In this document: piece after piece, positions 23,961-33,735 of the stretch
Layout of the letters: every line of letters starts with the position of its first letter
How positions within the stretch are numbered: the stretch's first letter is position 1
Source of the DNA: Citrobacter sp. MGH106
GTDB lineage: Bacteria; Pseudomonadota; Gammaproteobacteria; Enterobacterales; Enterobacteriaceae
Assembly: GCF_001037495.1 (NCBI RefSeq)
Contig: NZ_KQ089822.1
Span: 1,488,001-1,552,000, forward strand
Direction: 5' to 3'
DNA length: 64,000 bases
Program-made: the position numbers and the translations under genes
Notes under the pieces: generated by a model
Told to the model about the DNA's origin: nothing
The model's input: the letters and a program-made list of their open reading frames with translations, nothing else
Database searches by the model: none

Positions 23961-25316
23961 TTAACCTCTAATTACCGTGATGGATTGATCAGTTATCTCG
24001 CTGACAATACCGTCAATACTGGCGTGAACAGGGGCGCCTAATGCGTCTGCTGGCACATCGGCAACACACTGGCCACGAACAACTCGTTCCCCTTTTTGCA
24101 CACAAGGGATGGCGCTGGCACCAATATGTTGGCGTAGCAGCAACGTCGTTGTATCTGTTGAATAATCTGTCGGTGCTAACGGTGCGTCGTGGTACCAGTC
24201 ACTTAGACCCAGTTTGGTAATGAGTCGTGTAACCGGGATGAGGCGATACTTCGCCATTTCATCAGCAGGGTTGAGTGGCCCTTCATAACGATGGTTTAGC
24301 GCACGCAGCTCACGTTTAAGCATGCGATTAATACGCATCGGTGAGATGCCTACCGGACATGCAACGCTTTCGCAGACGTTGCATTCTGAGCAGGTCAGGG
24401 CAGTGAGCAGCAATTGCGGTGTAGCGGCCTGCTGATAGTTAACCGCGCGGACCAGTAGATGAGGCGATAGTTCATGGCCGAGCAAATGTCTTGGGCACAG
24501 ATCCGTACACAAACGGCACTGTTCACAAACGGTTTTTGCCACCGAAAGTACGGTACGTTCATCCTGCATTCGCCGTTGAATAAGCGCATGGGATTTTGGC
24601 AGAACCAACAGGCCGCCTGTCGTTTTGCTCACCGGCGTATCCAGGGAGGTAATCAGGCTACCCATCATGGGGCCACCGTTGATGAATCCAGGGTCATCGA
24701 CGGTGGATCCGCCAGCCAGGGCCAGTACTTCACGTAAAGACATTCCGATAGGGACCGTCATGGTTACGGGCCTGGCTACAGCGCCGTTGACGGTCAGCGT
24801 ACGACGCGTAACGGGATACTGTTGCTCGACGGCTCTGGCGATGTTAAGTACGGTCTGGACGTTATTGACGACTACACCGACGCTGACCGGCAATGCGGCA
24901 GGGGGGACTCGTCGTCCGGTTGCCATCCATATCGTCAGCACCTCGTCACCAGCCGGATAAACATCAGGCAAAATGTGTAACCGGATATCAGCAGGCAGGA
25001 GAGGTGTTAAGGCACTGATAGCTTTCTGATACTTTTCTTTAAGAGCAATTATGCCTGCACTGGCCCCTGTGGCTTTCATAGCATACTGCACGCCACGGAC
25101 CAGTCGGGCCGCCTGCAGAGCCATTAATTGCTGATCAACTTTCAGCATTGGCTCGCACTCTGCTGCATTCACCAGAAACGTATCAACCTGAGCCTGGAGT
25201 TTGACGTGCGCAGGAAACCCTGCGCCTCCTGCTCCCACCACACCCGCAGCACGAACGCGATCGCGTATCGTTTGCGCATCATAAAGAGTGGGTTCTGCCG
25301 TCATGGCTGTATTCAT
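23961..25316 (-). CDS. pduS: PduS, cobalamin reductase (RnfC-like flavo-iron-sulfur protein)
   Basis: A 451-residue protein that reduces cobalamin for PduO using NADH and FMN. The N-terminal RnfC/Nqo1-like nucleotide site contains [13 protein letters not shown] near residue 27. Two 4Fe-4S motifs follow ([12 protein letters not shown] and [13 protein letters not shown]), and there is a SLBB-like part and a C-terminal biotinyl-like hammerhead region. In Salmonella it is a microcompartment component. The start overlaps the pduQ stop by 4 nt. Confidence 0.95.
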   Translation of the reverse strand: MNTAMTAEPTLYDAQTIRDRVRAAGVVGAGGAGFPAHVKLQAQVDTFLVNAAECEPMLKVDQQLMALQAARLVRGVQYAMKATGASAGIIALKEKYQKAISALTPLLPADIRLHILPDVYPAGDEVLTIWMATGRRVPPAALPVSVGVVVNNVQTVLNIARAVEQQYPVTRRTLTVNGAVARPVTMTVPIGMSLREVLALAGGSTVDDPGFINGGPMMGSLITSLDTPVSKTTGGLLVLPKSHALIQRRMQDERTVLSVAKTVCEQCRLCTDLCPRHLLGHELSPHLLVRAVNYQQAATPQLLLTALTCSECNVCESVACPVGISPMRINRMLKRELRALNHRYEGPLNPADEMAKYRLIPVTRLITKLGLSDWYHDAPLAPTDYSTDTTTLLLRQHIGASAIPCVQKGERVVRGQCVADVPADALGAPVHASIDGIVSEITDQSITVIRG

Positions 25317-26425
25317 AATAATTCCTCAAGCAGTTCCTGGATGGCACTGGCGTTGGCTACGCGAGGATTAGTTTGCAGCGTGACATCAGCCAGCGCGGCC
25401 TGAACCATCAACGGTATTCGCTGTGACCAGGTTTGCTTTCCGTCTTTAAGCGCGTCAATAAAAGAGGGTAACGCACACTGTTTGTTGAGCAGCTCAATAT
25501 GATGAATTAGCGCATTGAGTGCCGCTGTATCGTTAGCATTATCCGGGCACAGGTGACAGGCTTTCGCAAATCGGGCGTATCGCTTTGCTGCCCGTGGATC
25601 ACGAGCGTTAAACTGAATGACCGGAGTCAGTATTAGCGCATTGGCAAGGCCGTGAGGCAGATGAAACTGACCGCCTAACTGATGGGCTATCGCGTGATTA
25701 ATCCCGAGTCCTGCCTGGCTAAAAGCCATTCCGGCAAGCGTCGAGGCGTTGTGCATTTTTCCTCGTGTTGCCAGACAATCGCCTTTACTGACCGCGACGG
25801 GCAGATACTGGAAGACGATTTGTGCCGCCTTTTCTGCGAGAGCATCGGTGAAGTCGCTGGCCTTCGTTGAAACATAAGCTTCCAGCGCGTGCGTCAGTAC
25901 GTCCATCCCGGTATTTGCAGTGATGGCTGGCGGCACGCTGACGACCAGGGTCGGATCAAGTACCGCCATATCTGGATACAGAGCATTATTAAATAATGGA
26001 TATTTAATACCTTTATCCGGATCGCTAATCACACAAGCGCTGGTCACTTCAGAACCTGTGCCGCTGGTGGTTGGAATAGCCACACAGGTTTCTATTTCGA
26101 TGCCAAACTGTCGGCTGAACCAGACGATAGCTTTTGCAGCATCAAGCGCTGAGCCTCCACCAAAGCCGATAACAACATCCGGTTGCAGGGAATGCATTTG
26201 CGCAATCCCCTGAACTACCGTACCGATGGTTGGATCGGGAGTGATGTCGCTGAAAACGCTGATGCGATTATCCGCTGGCAGGGCACTCCTCAGCTTGTCA
26301 ATCAGAGGTGAGCGCGCCAGAAAACTGTCGCAGATGATCCAGATATGCTTATTTGTGAAGCGCTTGAGCACTTCCAGACTTCCCTGGCCGCTGTACAATC
26401 GGGTTTGTAGTGAAAAGCTATTCAT
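25313..26425 (-). CDS. pduQ: PduQ, 1-propanol dehydrogenase
   Basis: A 370-residue group III iron-dependent alcohol dehydrogenase. It reduces propionaldehyde to 1-propanol, regenerating NAD+ inside the microcompartment for PduP. The NAD loop GGGSALDAAKAI lies near residue 89, and iron-ligand histidines are in LTHALEAYVS, INHAIAHQLGG and LPHGLANA. It is 10 nt downstream of pduP and overlaps pduS by 4 nt. Confidence 0.96.
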   Translation of the reverse strand: MNSFSLQTRLYSGQGSLEVLKRFTNKHIWIICDSFLARSPLIDKLRSALPADNRISVFSDITPDPTIGTVVQGIAQMHSLQPDVVIGFGGGSALDAAKAIVWFSRQFGIEIETCVAIPTTSGTGSEVTSACVISDPDKGIKYPLFNNALYPDMAVLDPTLVVSVPPAITANTGMDVLTHALEAYVSTKASDFTDALAEKAAQIVFQYLPVAVSKGDCLATRGKMHNASTLAGMAFSQAGLGINHAIAHQLGGQFHLPHGLANALILTPVIQFNARDPRAAKRYARFAKACHLCPDNANDTAALNALIHHIELLNKQCALPSFIDALKDGKQTWSQRIPLMVQAALADVTLQTNPRVANASAIQELLEELL

Positions 26426-26435
26426 TACGGCCTCG

Positions 26436-27821
26436 TTAGCGGATTGAAAAACCGTTTGTCAGCACACAACGACGAGAGCGTGCGAAAGTTCGCGCAGACG
26501 TTGTTCCTTCACCGGTCGGTGTGGCGATAGTGAAGGTCGTGAAGCCCTCACCACCCACGCCAATTCCGGCGTAAGAGGGGCCATTTTTCACAAAAATAGA
26601 TGTCTGAAGCGTGCGGGCGGCAAGGTTCAAACGTGAAACATTCTGTGAGTGCATAATGGCAGTGTGATGCAGTCCCTCTTCAACTTTCAGGGCTAACGTT
26701 AACGCACTGTCAAAATCATTTACCGTCACGATTGGCAGCATTGGCATCAATTGCTCGCTGGTGACCCAAGGATCGTCAGCGCTGACGATACCAATCAACA
26801 GGCGGGGTGCTTTTGCCGGAACCGGTATACCCGCAGCTTCCAGTAATGTTGCGGGACTTTTCCCTACGAGTTTCTTATTGGCTATCCCTTCAGGCAGACA
26901 GGCGGCGCGTAATTTGTCGATCTCTTCGCAGTTCAGAAGCACCGCACCAAAAGACTGCATTTGCTGAACCAGCCGTTCGGCAACAGCATCAACAACAATC
27001 AGGCTTTTCTCTGCAATGCAGGGCAGGTTGTAATCAAAGGATGCGCCGTTGATGATATCTTCCGCTGCTTTCACCAGATCGGCGGTTTCATCAACGATAC
27101 ATGGAGGATTACCCGCACCTGCACCAATAACTTTTTTCCCACTTTTCATGCCCATAGCAACAATGCCAGGGCCACCGGTGATCGCCAGCACTGCGATTTT
27201 AGGATGGGCCATCATCTGCTGGGTAGCTTCAAAAGTAGGTTCTGTGACCGTGACGACAAGATTCCGAATCCCGCAACAGCGAAACGCAATATCCTCAATC
27301 ATGGCAATCAGCTTAAGTGAGACCATTTTAGCGCCCGGGTGCGGACTGAAATAAACGCTGTTTCCTGCGGCCAGCATACTGATGCTGTTGTTAATAATGG
27401 TTTCCGTTGGGTTGGTGCTGGGGGCGACTGAGCCAATTACGCCAAACGGGGAATATTCAAATAACACCATGCCACCGTCACCGGTCAGGGCCGTTGTCGT
27501 TAGATCTTCGATGCCTGGGGTGTTGTCCAGCGCCGCCTTGTTTTTGAGGAATTTATCCTCTTTGTTGCCCATCCCCGTTTCTGCCGCGCTCTCTGCCGCC
27601 AGCGAACCAAGATGAGGTGTCAGTTCTTCCCGTAGTGCATTAATGATGGCGCTACGGGTTTTCAGTGGGCATTGCTGATAACGCAAAAAGGCCTGATGAG
27701 CAGCATCTATCGCTTCACCGACGGACGGGAAAATACCGTTTCCTTTTATTTCTGTTTTTGCCGGTGCGAGTTGCTCACTCAGAATGTTGCGGATAAGGAT
27801 TTCAAGTTCTGACGTATTCAT
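26436..27821 (-). CDS. pduP: PduP, CoA-acylating propionaldehyde dehydrogenase
   Basis: A 461-residue aldehyde dehydrogenase-family enzyme that oxidises propionaldehyde to propionyl-CoA with NAD+. The likely catalytic cysteine is C268 in FDYNLPCIAEK; the coenzyme-binding region contains ITGGPGIVAMG. Residues 1-18 (MNTSELEILIRNILSEQL) form the amphipathic helix known to target PduP into the microcompartment. It overlaps pduO by 4 nt. It is three residues shorter than the Salmonella protein as I recall it. Confidence 0.96.
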   Translation of the reverse strand: MNTSELEILIRNILSEQLAPAKTEIKGNGIFPSVGEAIDAAHQAFLRYQQCPLKTRSAIINALREELTPHLGSLAAESAAETGMGNKEDKFLKNKAALDNTPGIEDLTTTALTGDGGMVLFEYSPFGVIGSVAPSTNPTETIINNSISMLAAGNSVYFSPHPGAKMVSLKLIAMIEDIAFRCCGIRNLVVTVTEPTFEATQQMMAHPKIAVLAITGGPGIVAMGMKSGKKVIGAGAGNPPCIVDETADLVKAAEDIINGASFDYNLPCIAEKSLIVVDAVAERLVQQMQSFGAVLLNCEEIDKLRAACLPEGIANKKLVGKSPATLLEAAGIPVPAKAPRLLIGIVSADDPWVTSEQLMPMLPIVTVNDFDSALTLALKVEEGLHHTAIMHSQNVSRLNLAARTLQTSIFVKNGPSYAGIGVGGEGFTTFTIATPTGEGTTSARTFARSRRCVLTNGFSIR

Positions 27822-28825
27822 TGATGTGTTCTCACGTTAATCGCCGCAATGGCAGTTTCTGCAATGTCCATATCCTGCTCAACGCTTCCTCCGCTGATGC
27901 CAAGACCCCCAAGTAGTAAACCTTCACGCCATAGTGCGTAGCCGCCACCAAAAGTGACGACTTTTCCCTGCATATGGCTTTCCAGACCGTAAAGTGCGGC
28001 TCCCGGTTGTACCGCAGAACTCAGTTCATGAGTGGCGGTTTTCATCGCAACGGCGGTCCAGGCTTTTTTCGGTGCAAGTTCGCTACTCACGAGCAATGCA
28101 TCGGGCATGCGCCAGGTCACCGTTTGTGTCCCGTTAGGATCAACTATGCTGATAACGACAGGGACTTTGAGTTCATCTGCCCGTGTTACCGCGGCTCGAG
28201 TCAGTTGATGAAGTTCCTGGAAAGATAAAGACATTGCAGACTCATTTGTGGTTATTGTTTGGGTTGTAGCCAGATAGCGCTCAGTCACTTTCCGAATGAT
28301 GTCGGCCTGATGGGCGTCATGATCTTCGGCACGAGCGAGTGCATATAAGCAGTCGGACAGGCGATTGATATACCGCATCAGCACATGTCTGATAGAGACA
28401 TCTGTTGAGAGTTCGACAAGCCGTCTTTCTGCGCGGCGGGCAAGCGTACGGGCAAAGTGTAGACGGCTCGCAGATTCGCAGCGGCCCGGTAAAATAAAGC
28501 TATGCAGTGGGGGGATTCGCCCCATAGCGGTATCGATAGCGGCTTCCAGGGCCGCAATTTCTTCCGAGCTGATGTAACGCTGTTCTGGCGTCGGCTGTTC
28601 GCTTTCGCTGGCAAGTTCCGCACTAAACCAAAAGAGCTGCACTTGAATTTGTTCAAGTAAGAGTCGGTGTTGTTGGCTTTTCACTGCGCAGACGCACAGA
28701 CTCAGCGCAGCATTGAGTTCATCCAACGTACCGTATGCTTCAACGCGTGGATGCGTTTTACTGACGCGCTGCCCGGTAAAGAGTGCTGTGGTACCGGCAT
28801 CGCCAGTTCGGGTATAAATCGGCAT
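27818..28825 (-). CDS. pduO: PduO, ATP:cob(I)alamin adenosyltransferase
   Basis: A 335-residue two-domain protein. The N-terminal domain (about 1-190) is a PduO-type adenosyltransferase with the nucleotide loop YTRTGDAGTTALF and the helix region around RTLARRAERRLVEL. It makes adenosylcobalamin for the diol dehydratase. The C-terminal domain (about 200-335) is a GlcG/HbpS-like (DUF336) fold whose role is less clear and may bind heme. It lies 8 nt after pduN and overlaps pduP by 4 nt. Confidence 0.96.
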   Translation of the reverse strand: MPIYTRTGDAGTTALFTGQRVSKTHPRVEAYGTLDELNAALSLCVCAVKSQQHRLLLEQIQVQLFWFSAELASESEQPTPEQRYISSEEIAALEAAIDTAMGRIPPLHSFILPGRCESASRLHFARTLARRAERRLVELSTDVSIRHVLMRYINRLSDCLYALARAEDHDAHQADIIRKVTERYLATTQTITTNESAMSLSFQELHQLTRAAVTRADELKVPVVISIVDPNGTQTVTWRMPDALLVSSELAPKKAWTAVAMKTATHELSSAVQPGAALYGLESHMQGKVVTFGGGYALWREGLLLGGLGISGGSVEQDMDIAETAIAAINVRTHQ

Positions 28826-28833
28826 AGTTCCTC

Positions 28834-29109
28834 CTATCGAGAAAGCGTGTCGACAATGCCGACAATGGCCAGATCGATAGCCTCATTTGGGCCGGAAAAA
28901 ACGTGTCTGGCACTGGAACCACTGCTGAGTAATACCAGTTCGCCGGTTCCTGCACCTACAGAATCAACCGCGACTTCATCCCCGCTCACAGGGGAGGCGG
29001 GAAGTTCCCCATCGGCGCATACCCGACGTACCAGCAAAAGTTTTTTTCCGACCAGTGATGGCGACTTTTGCGTGGAAACCACGACGCCTGTAACTCGTGC
29101 CAGATGCAT
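28834..29109 (-). CDS. pduN: PduN, BMC vertex protein
   Basis: A 91-residue protein of the EutN/CcmL family. Such proteins form pentamers that cap the vertices of polyhedral microcompartments. The N-terminus [19 protein letters not shown] and the [21 protein letters not shown] segment are characteristic. Loss of PduN in Salmonella gives malformed, elongated compartments. It sits 3 nt after pduM. Confidence 0.95.
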   Translation of the reverse strand: MHLARVTGVVVSTQKSPSLVGKKLLLVRRVCADGELPASPVSGDEVAVDSVGAGTGELVLLSSGSSARHVFSGPNEAIDLAIVGIVDTLSR

Positions 29110-29112
29110 GGT

Positions 29113-29604
29113 TCACTCCTGCTTAATTAATTGGACATTCCGCGTATTGACTGCTTCCTGAGCCAATGCGGTAACGACACATCGACGGCGTATTACCAGA
29201 AATCCATCCTTCAACCGGGCTACGTCGGCATAACTTAAAAGTGTTTCGGGATGCAGAATGATGTTTTGTCCGTGCTCATCGCTGAATTCCACCGGCAGTC
29301 GGGCGAGTTTCCTCACGGGGATCGCCGGTAACAGTCGATGTTGCAGTGATATCTTCACGCGGACTCCGCAGGCCAGTGCTTCGTGGATCGTTACTACTGA
29401 CTCGCAGGACGCGTCGTGTTCCGCAATTTGTGCCAGCAAAGGCAGATCTACCTGCAGGATGCGCAGCGTTGAGTACTGACAACATATTGTCCGGGTATCA
29501 ACTTCCCGTAACTGCGCGACGCTCACGCAGAGTGTGCTTTCCGCGCGTTTTTTTAATCGGGAAACAACCTCCTCAATGATGCGTTGCAGCAGTTCGTTGT
29601 TCAT
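29113..29604 (-). CDS. pduM: PduM, microcompartment structural protein
   Basis: A 163-residue protein needed for proper microcompartment assembly in Salmonella; its molecular role is not known. The N-terminus (MNNELLQRIIEEVVSRLKKR) is an amphipathic helix resembling the targeting helices of PduP, PduD and PduL. The remainder is predicted alpha/beta without a clear enzyme motif. It overlaps pduL by 4 nt. Confidence 0.93.
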   Translation of the reverse strand: MNNELLQRIIEEVVSRLKKRAESTLCVSVAQLREVDTRTICCQYSTLRILQVDLPLLAQIAEHDASCESVVTIHEALACGVRVKISLQHRLLPAIPVRKLARLPVEFSDEHGQNIILHPETLLSYADVARLKDGFLVIRRRCVVTALAQEAVNTRNVQLIKQE

Positions 29605-30236
29605 CGTGAGGCCACCAGTGTGGCAAATGCCTGTGGATTATCAGCACCCGCGGCATTGGCTTCATCAGTATCGATATGCATCTCAAGACGCATGTCGGGT
29701 GAAACGCGAACGGCGACGTTATCGAAAATAAGTCTGCGTTCGTCGCCATTGATGGCCACGGAGACTTTATCGCCATGTGAGACACGCAGGATCAGCGCAT
29801 CAAGTGGTGACATATGAATATGGCGCTGGGCGACAATTACCCCGAATGCTAAGTCCAGTTCGGCAAAAGGGCTGACAAGACGAATGCCTGGCGTACCCTG
29901 GATATTGCCTGACATGCGTAGCGGCGCAGCTATACCCAGCGTGCGCGCGTCAGTGCGTGAAATTTCGACCTGGCTGGTGCTACGCAGTGGCCCAAGTAAA
30001 CGCACATTTTTTAACTGACCTTTGGGTCCCACAAGCGTTACGGTCTGGTCTGCCGCGTATTGCCCTGGCTGTAACAACCCTTTTTTCTCGCTAATAGGCT
30101 GATTTGGGAACAGGCGGTCATAATCTGCAGCACAAAGATGGATATGGCGATTAGAGATCCCCAGCGGAATAGGGCGTTCGCGCATTTCATCCAGTACTTT
30201 GCTGACGGTTGTTTCCAGTAGCTGTTTATCCATCAT
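29601..30236 (-). CDS. pduL: PduL, phosphotransacylase
   Basis: A 211-residue zinc enzyme unrelated to Pta that converts propionyl-CoA and phosphate to propionyl phosphate, recycling CoA inside the compartment. Two PduL domains are visible, with metal-binding histidines in SNRHIHLC and QRHIHMSP. Residues 1-20 are an encapsulation helix. It lies between shell genes and overlaps both pduK and pduM by 4 nt. Confidence 0.96.
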   Translation of the reverse strand: MMDKQLLETTVSKVLDEMRERPIPLGISNRHIHLCAADYDRLFPNQPISEKKGLLQPGQYAADQTVTLVGPKGQLKNVRLLGPLRSTSQVEISRTDARTLGIAAPLRMSGNIQGTPGIRLVSPFAELDLAFGVIVAQRHIHMSPLDALILRVSHGDKVSVAINGDERRLIFDNVAVRVSPDMRLEMHIDTDEANAAGADNPQAFATLVASR

Positions 30237-30697
30237 TCTTCACCTCGTTTGCCGGAGTGCAGGCAAAGTGAGCGAGGCTCTCCCTTTTGACGCGAACAGG
30301 CAGGGTCAAGACACAGATTGCAGCTAATTAACTCTGCATTTTGGGGGGCTTCGGATAATACGTTTTCCACAGTTACTTCTTCTTCCGCCACGGCTGGTGT
30401 TGGCTCGGGGGCTGGCTCAGGCTCTGTCATGACACTGTGGGAAAGGATGCCTTCCCCAGGTCTGGAAATGACTCTGTGAGCGACCAGGCCATCCCGAAGT
30501 TCTGCAAAGCTGGCACCGGTGGAGATGGCCGCCTGAACGGAGGCCACATCACCGATGATTTTGAGCATCATCCAGCCTGAGCCGTTGGTTTTTTCGAGAC
30601 CCACCAGCGTGATGGATGCGGCTTTCGCCATGACGTCCGCGCAACTGATGGCTAACGCCAGACCACTAACTTCAAGTAATCCCAGTGATTGCTTCAC
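30233..30697 (-). CDS. pduK: PduK, BMC shell protein with Cys-rich tail
   Basis: A 154-residue shell protein. Residues 1-88 form a BMC domain (LGLLEVSGLALAISCADVM). A flexible linker rich in Pro, Glu and Ala follows. The C-terminal extension contains CNLCLDPACSRQ and a further LCLH, a cysteine cluster proposed to bind iron-sulfur. It is a minor shell component. It lies 22 nt after pduJ and overlaps pduL. Confidence 0.93.
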   Translation of the reverse strand: MKQSLGLLEVSGLALAISCADVMAKAASITLVGLEKTNGSGWMMLKIIGDVASVQAAISTGASFAELRDGLVAHRVISRPGEGILSHSVMTEPEPAPEPTPAVAEEEVTVENVLSEAPQNAELISCNLCLDPACSRQKGEPRSLCLHSGKRGEE

Positions 30698-30719
30698 GCT
30701 GTGCTCCTTTTGCTACGGC

Positions 30720-30995
30720 TTACGCGGACTTAGGTAAAATAGCTTCAACGTCGCTGTGTGGACGCGGGATAACGTGGCAGGATTTCACCTCGCCAACAGC
30801 ACTGGCTGCAGCACTCCCTGCATCAACTGCAGCTTTAACCGCACCAACATCGCCACGAACCATGACCGTAATCAGGCCAGAGCCGATTTTTTCATAGCCA
30901 ACCAACTGCACGTTTGCGGATTTCACCATGGCATCAGCGGCTTCAATAGCGCCGACAAGCCCTTTTGTTTCAACCAGTCCCAGTGCGTTATTCAT
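30720..30995 (-). CDS. pduJ: PduJ, major BMC shell protein
   Basis: A 91-residue hexameric shell tile, nearly identical to PduA over most of its length (MVKSANV, the KIGSGL pore loop, [10 protein letters not shown]). The ATG at 30995 follows AGGAGA 8 nt upstream; a 26-codon extension in frame lies in pduH and is rejected. PduJ is one of the most abundant shell proteins in Salmonella. Why it is encoded here rather than with pduA has been studied there: genomic position affects its function. Confidence 0.96.
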   Translation of the reverse strand: MNNALGLVETKGLVGAIEAADAMVKSANVQLVGYEKIGSGLITVMVRGDVGAVKAAVDAGSAAASAVGEVKSCHVIPRPHSDVEAILPKSA

Positions 30996-31014
30996 ACTGC
31001 TTTTCTCCTGTGGG

Positions 31015-31365
31015 TTATGAGTGGCATTCCCTGAAAGGGATGCCTTTAACCAGCCGCGCAGCGTTGTTACCAATGCTCCGACGATCGTGGCTATTTTGTT
31101 GATACATCAGCGTAAAAAGTGGTGCTGATGTAGGTAGGTTTTTGTAGTGCACAACCAGTTTTTCCTGATCGCATCCAATGCCGACGAGCAACGGCGATTG
31201 GCATGCAGCTAGCCATGCGTTGTGGATAATGTCGGTAGAATGGGTTTCCCGTATAACAAAGGGGATCCCTTCCTCTTCAATACCCAGCAATACGTCATTC
31301 CAGCGTGAGGTGCAGTCCCCTACGGTGCAGATCACGATAGCTGGTGCGGTGAGATTACTTTCCAT
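31015..31365 (-). CDS. pduH: PduH, diol dehydratase reactivase small subunit
   Basis: A 116-residue subunit with a fold like the medium subunit of diol dehydratase. With PduG it forms the chaperone-like reactivating factor that swaps damaged cobalamin out of PduCDE at the cost of ATP. The motif [19 protein letters not shown], or its equivalent near residue 15, is conserved. It overlaps pduG by 11 nt and is followed 19 nt later by pduJ. Confidence 0.94.
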   Translation of the reverse strand: MESNLTAPAIVICTVGDCTSRWNDVLLGIEEEGIPFVIRETHSTDIIHNAWLAACQSPLLVGIGCDQEKLVVHYKNLPTSAPLFTLMYQQNSHDRRSIGNNAARLVKGIPFRECHS

Positions 31366-33187
31366 GAGCGAACGCCTTGTACCAGGAGAGGATCAACCCT
31401 GTCGCGACCGCATTGCGGGGACCTTCAGTACCCCGGATGTTGCCTCGACCCGCTACCAGTCGATAGTGCGCCAACGCATCCGTAACCAGTTGTGGTACTT
31501 CAAAATCCAGAGAGGATCCTCCGACCAGAACCACAAAGGGGATGTCGCGAATGTTGCCGGTTGGGCTGACCTGACGTAACGCTCTCAGCGCATTAGTGAC
31601 AAAGACTCGCTCCTTCGCGCTGCGGCGAATGGCTCTGACTTTTTCCAGTGCCAGATCCCCTGGTAATGGCACCAGTTCATCAGGTTTCACCACACAAACG
31701 CGTGCAAATACTGTTGGTGGCAAGGGGGTAGGGAAAAACTGAACACTGCCATCTTCGTGGCGAAGGTGGAATAAGCTCTCAACTTTTGCCAGCGGGTATT
31801 TTTTGATCTCTTCTGCGAGATATCGATCATCCAACCCCAGTTCGCGGGCAATAATCATCGTGACCATATCGCCTGCCCCAGCCAGATGTGTGGCAATAAT
31901 TTCGCCTTTGGGATTAATAATGGAGGCGTCTGTAGAACCCGCGCCGAGATCCAGAATGGCCAACGGACGGGTGGTGCCTGGCGTAGTGAGAGCACCTAAA
32001 ATAGCTGCTTCGGCTTCAGCACCGCCAACCTGGACGTCAATATTGAGCTTTTGTGTGATCTCCTGGGCAATCATCGCCATTTGCAGGCGATCTGATTTCA
32101 CCATTGAGGCAATTCCAACTGCCTGCTCCAGCGAAAACTCTCCGGCCAGTCCGCCCGTCACGCTGACGGGAACTGAAGTATCAACAGCCAACAAATCCTG
32201 AATGAAGATTTCATGGCTAGGTTTGTTGGTTAATTCAGCCATGGTCTGGCGTACGTGCTCCAGCATGCCGCCAATATTGGTTCCAGCTTCACCGGTAACG
32301 TTATCAAGCTTTGGACATTCACCAACTGCTTTCATAATCGCTTCGGCACCAGCGGCGACGTCGACGCGAACGGTACGTCCCTGTGACTGGAGTTCAATAT
32401 TCCCGGCCGGAATTGCACGTGCTTTCACATCACCTGAAGGTGTTTTCACCACAACAGCAGAGCGGTTGCCAATCAGCGCGCGTGCCATGGGGACAATATT
32501 TTTGGTCTCGTTCGCGTCGAGGTTAAAAACTGTCGCAATGCCGTATGGGTTGGAAAGTGTCTCAATAACCTTGCCCGGAACGGCGACCTCAATGGCGGCC
32601 AGCATCCCTAATGGGATACGGTCGATATAGAGCACTTCATCAACGATAGGTAACGGTTTGTTCAGGCGATTACTGACCAGAACGCCATCGTCCTGCTGCA
32701 AAATAACGCCCGATAATTGATATCCTGCGCCAACAGAGGCATTAATCATGGTGGCGACATCGGCGAAATCGAATGCTGATGACACCACCAGGATGTAAGG
32801 AATATCAGCCGGACGGGTTAACAACTCTTCCGGTGTAATCGTGACGCCAACACCTAACCCCACGCCGCCAGGCGTTTTGGGGTTGTGGCCGATCATGGTC
32901 GATTCGGTGATGATGGTTTCGGTGATCGTTTCCATCGCCACATCACCTATGACTGGAGTGGCTTCGTTAATACGGATGAGCGAAATATCGCTGACATTGA
33001 TGCCTGCATTTTTTGCCGCAAGCGTAAGCGCCTCCTGAATACCAAACACATTACGCAATGTGCCCTTAATTCCGGTAGTTTCTGCCAGTGCGCTGCCGGT
33101 AATGCTCAGCGTGCCAGCCTCATCCAGAGTGGCGAGAGCGACTTCTGTTGATGAGTTGCCTATATCAATGCCAGCTATATATCGCAT
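31355..33187 (-). CDS. pduG: PduG, diol dehydratase reactivase large subunit
   Basis: A 610-residue ATPase with an actin/Hsp70-like fold. The N-terminal phosphate loop is IAGIDIGNSSTEVALA, and a second ASKHA motif LDLGAGSTDAS lies near residue 412. It works with PduH to release cyanocobalamin or damaged cofactor from inactive diol dehydratase. It is 15 nt after pduE, directly behind the enzyme it repairs. Confidence 0.96.
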   Translation of the reverse strand: MRYIAGIDIGNSSTEVALATLDEAGTLSITGSALAETTGIKGTLRNVFGIQEALTLAAKNAGINVSDISLIRINEATPVIGDVAMETITETIITESTMIGHNPKTPGGVGLGVGVTITPEELLTRPADIPYILVVSSAFDFADVATMINASVGAGYQLSGVILQQDDGVLVSNRLNKPLPIVDEVLYIDRIPLGMLAAIEVAVPGKVIETLSNPYGIATVFNLDANETKNIVPMARALIGNRSAVVVKTPSGDVKARAIPAGNIELQSQGRTVRVDVAAGAEAIMKAVGECPKLDNVTGEAGTNIGGMLEHVRQTMAELTNKPSHEIFIQDLLAVDTSVPVSVTGGLAGEFSLEQAVGIASMVKSDRLQMAMIAQEITQKLNIDVQVGGAEAEAAILGALTTPGTTRPLAILDLGAGSTDASIINPKGEIIATHLAGAGDMVTMIIARELGLDDRYLAEEIKKYPLAKVESLFHLRHEDGSVQFFPTPLPPTVFARVCVVKPDELVPLPGDLALEKVRAIRRSAKERVFVTNALRALRQVSPTGNIRDIPFVVLVGGSSLDFEVPQLVTDALAHYRLVAGRGNIRGTEGPRNAVATGLILSWYKAFAHGK

Positions 33188-33202
33188 CGTATTTTCCTGA
33201 TA

Positions 33203-33721
33203 TTAATCGTCGCCTTTGAGTTTTTTACGCTCAACATATAGTGCTGCCGCTTCACGAACGAAAGCTGCACAGATCTTTGCCTGATAACGGTTTTCGAGAT
33301 CGTCTGCGATGGCCATTAGCTCGTCTTTCGTTGAGCGGTATGGACGTAGCGCGTTGTAAATTTCAAGGATGCGGTCGTCAGGTACAGCGGTTAGTTCTGC
33401 AGCTCGCTCAAAGTTCATCGCCAACCGGTCACGTCCGGCATCTTTGGCAATATCAGCCTGAATGCGCAGCGTTTCAGGTGTGATACGCATATCCTGTGCC
33501 GTGACTTTGTTGCTCAACACATTTTCGAGCGTGAAGTCATCCAGGGTTTTGTTTGTGGCGGTTTTTACCCACTCCGGATGTTTATTCGCGAGAGGGTAAT
33601 CCGTGACTTTTGCGGTATGAGTTGATGAACTGGCCGTGGCAGGAGTGGTTGTCTCTCCCTGCAGGCTGTTCATTCGGCTCAACACATCCCGAACCATCGA
33701 TTCAATTGCGTCGGTATTCAT
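33203..33721 (-). CDS. pduE: PduE, propanediol dehydratase small subunit
   Basis: The 172-residue small subunit of adenosylcobalamin-dependent diol dehydratase. The start at 33721 (MNTDAIESMVRDVL) follows AAAGGA 7 nt upstream; a longer frame starting 18 nt earlier is rejected. Its N-terminal helix resembles the Pdu encapsulation peptides. The protein is helical and packs against PduC. One residue shorter than Salmonella PduE as I recall it. Confidence 0.95.
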   Translation of the reverse strand: MNTDAIESMVRDVLSRMNSLQGETTTPATASSSTHTAKVTDYPLANKHPEWVKTATNKTLDDFTLENVLSNKVTAQDMRITPETLRIQADIAKDAGRDRLAMNFERAAELTAVPDDRILEIYNALRPYRSTKDELMAIADDLENRYQAKICAAFVREAAALYVERKKLKGDD

Positions 33722-33735
33722 GGAGTTATCCTTTA

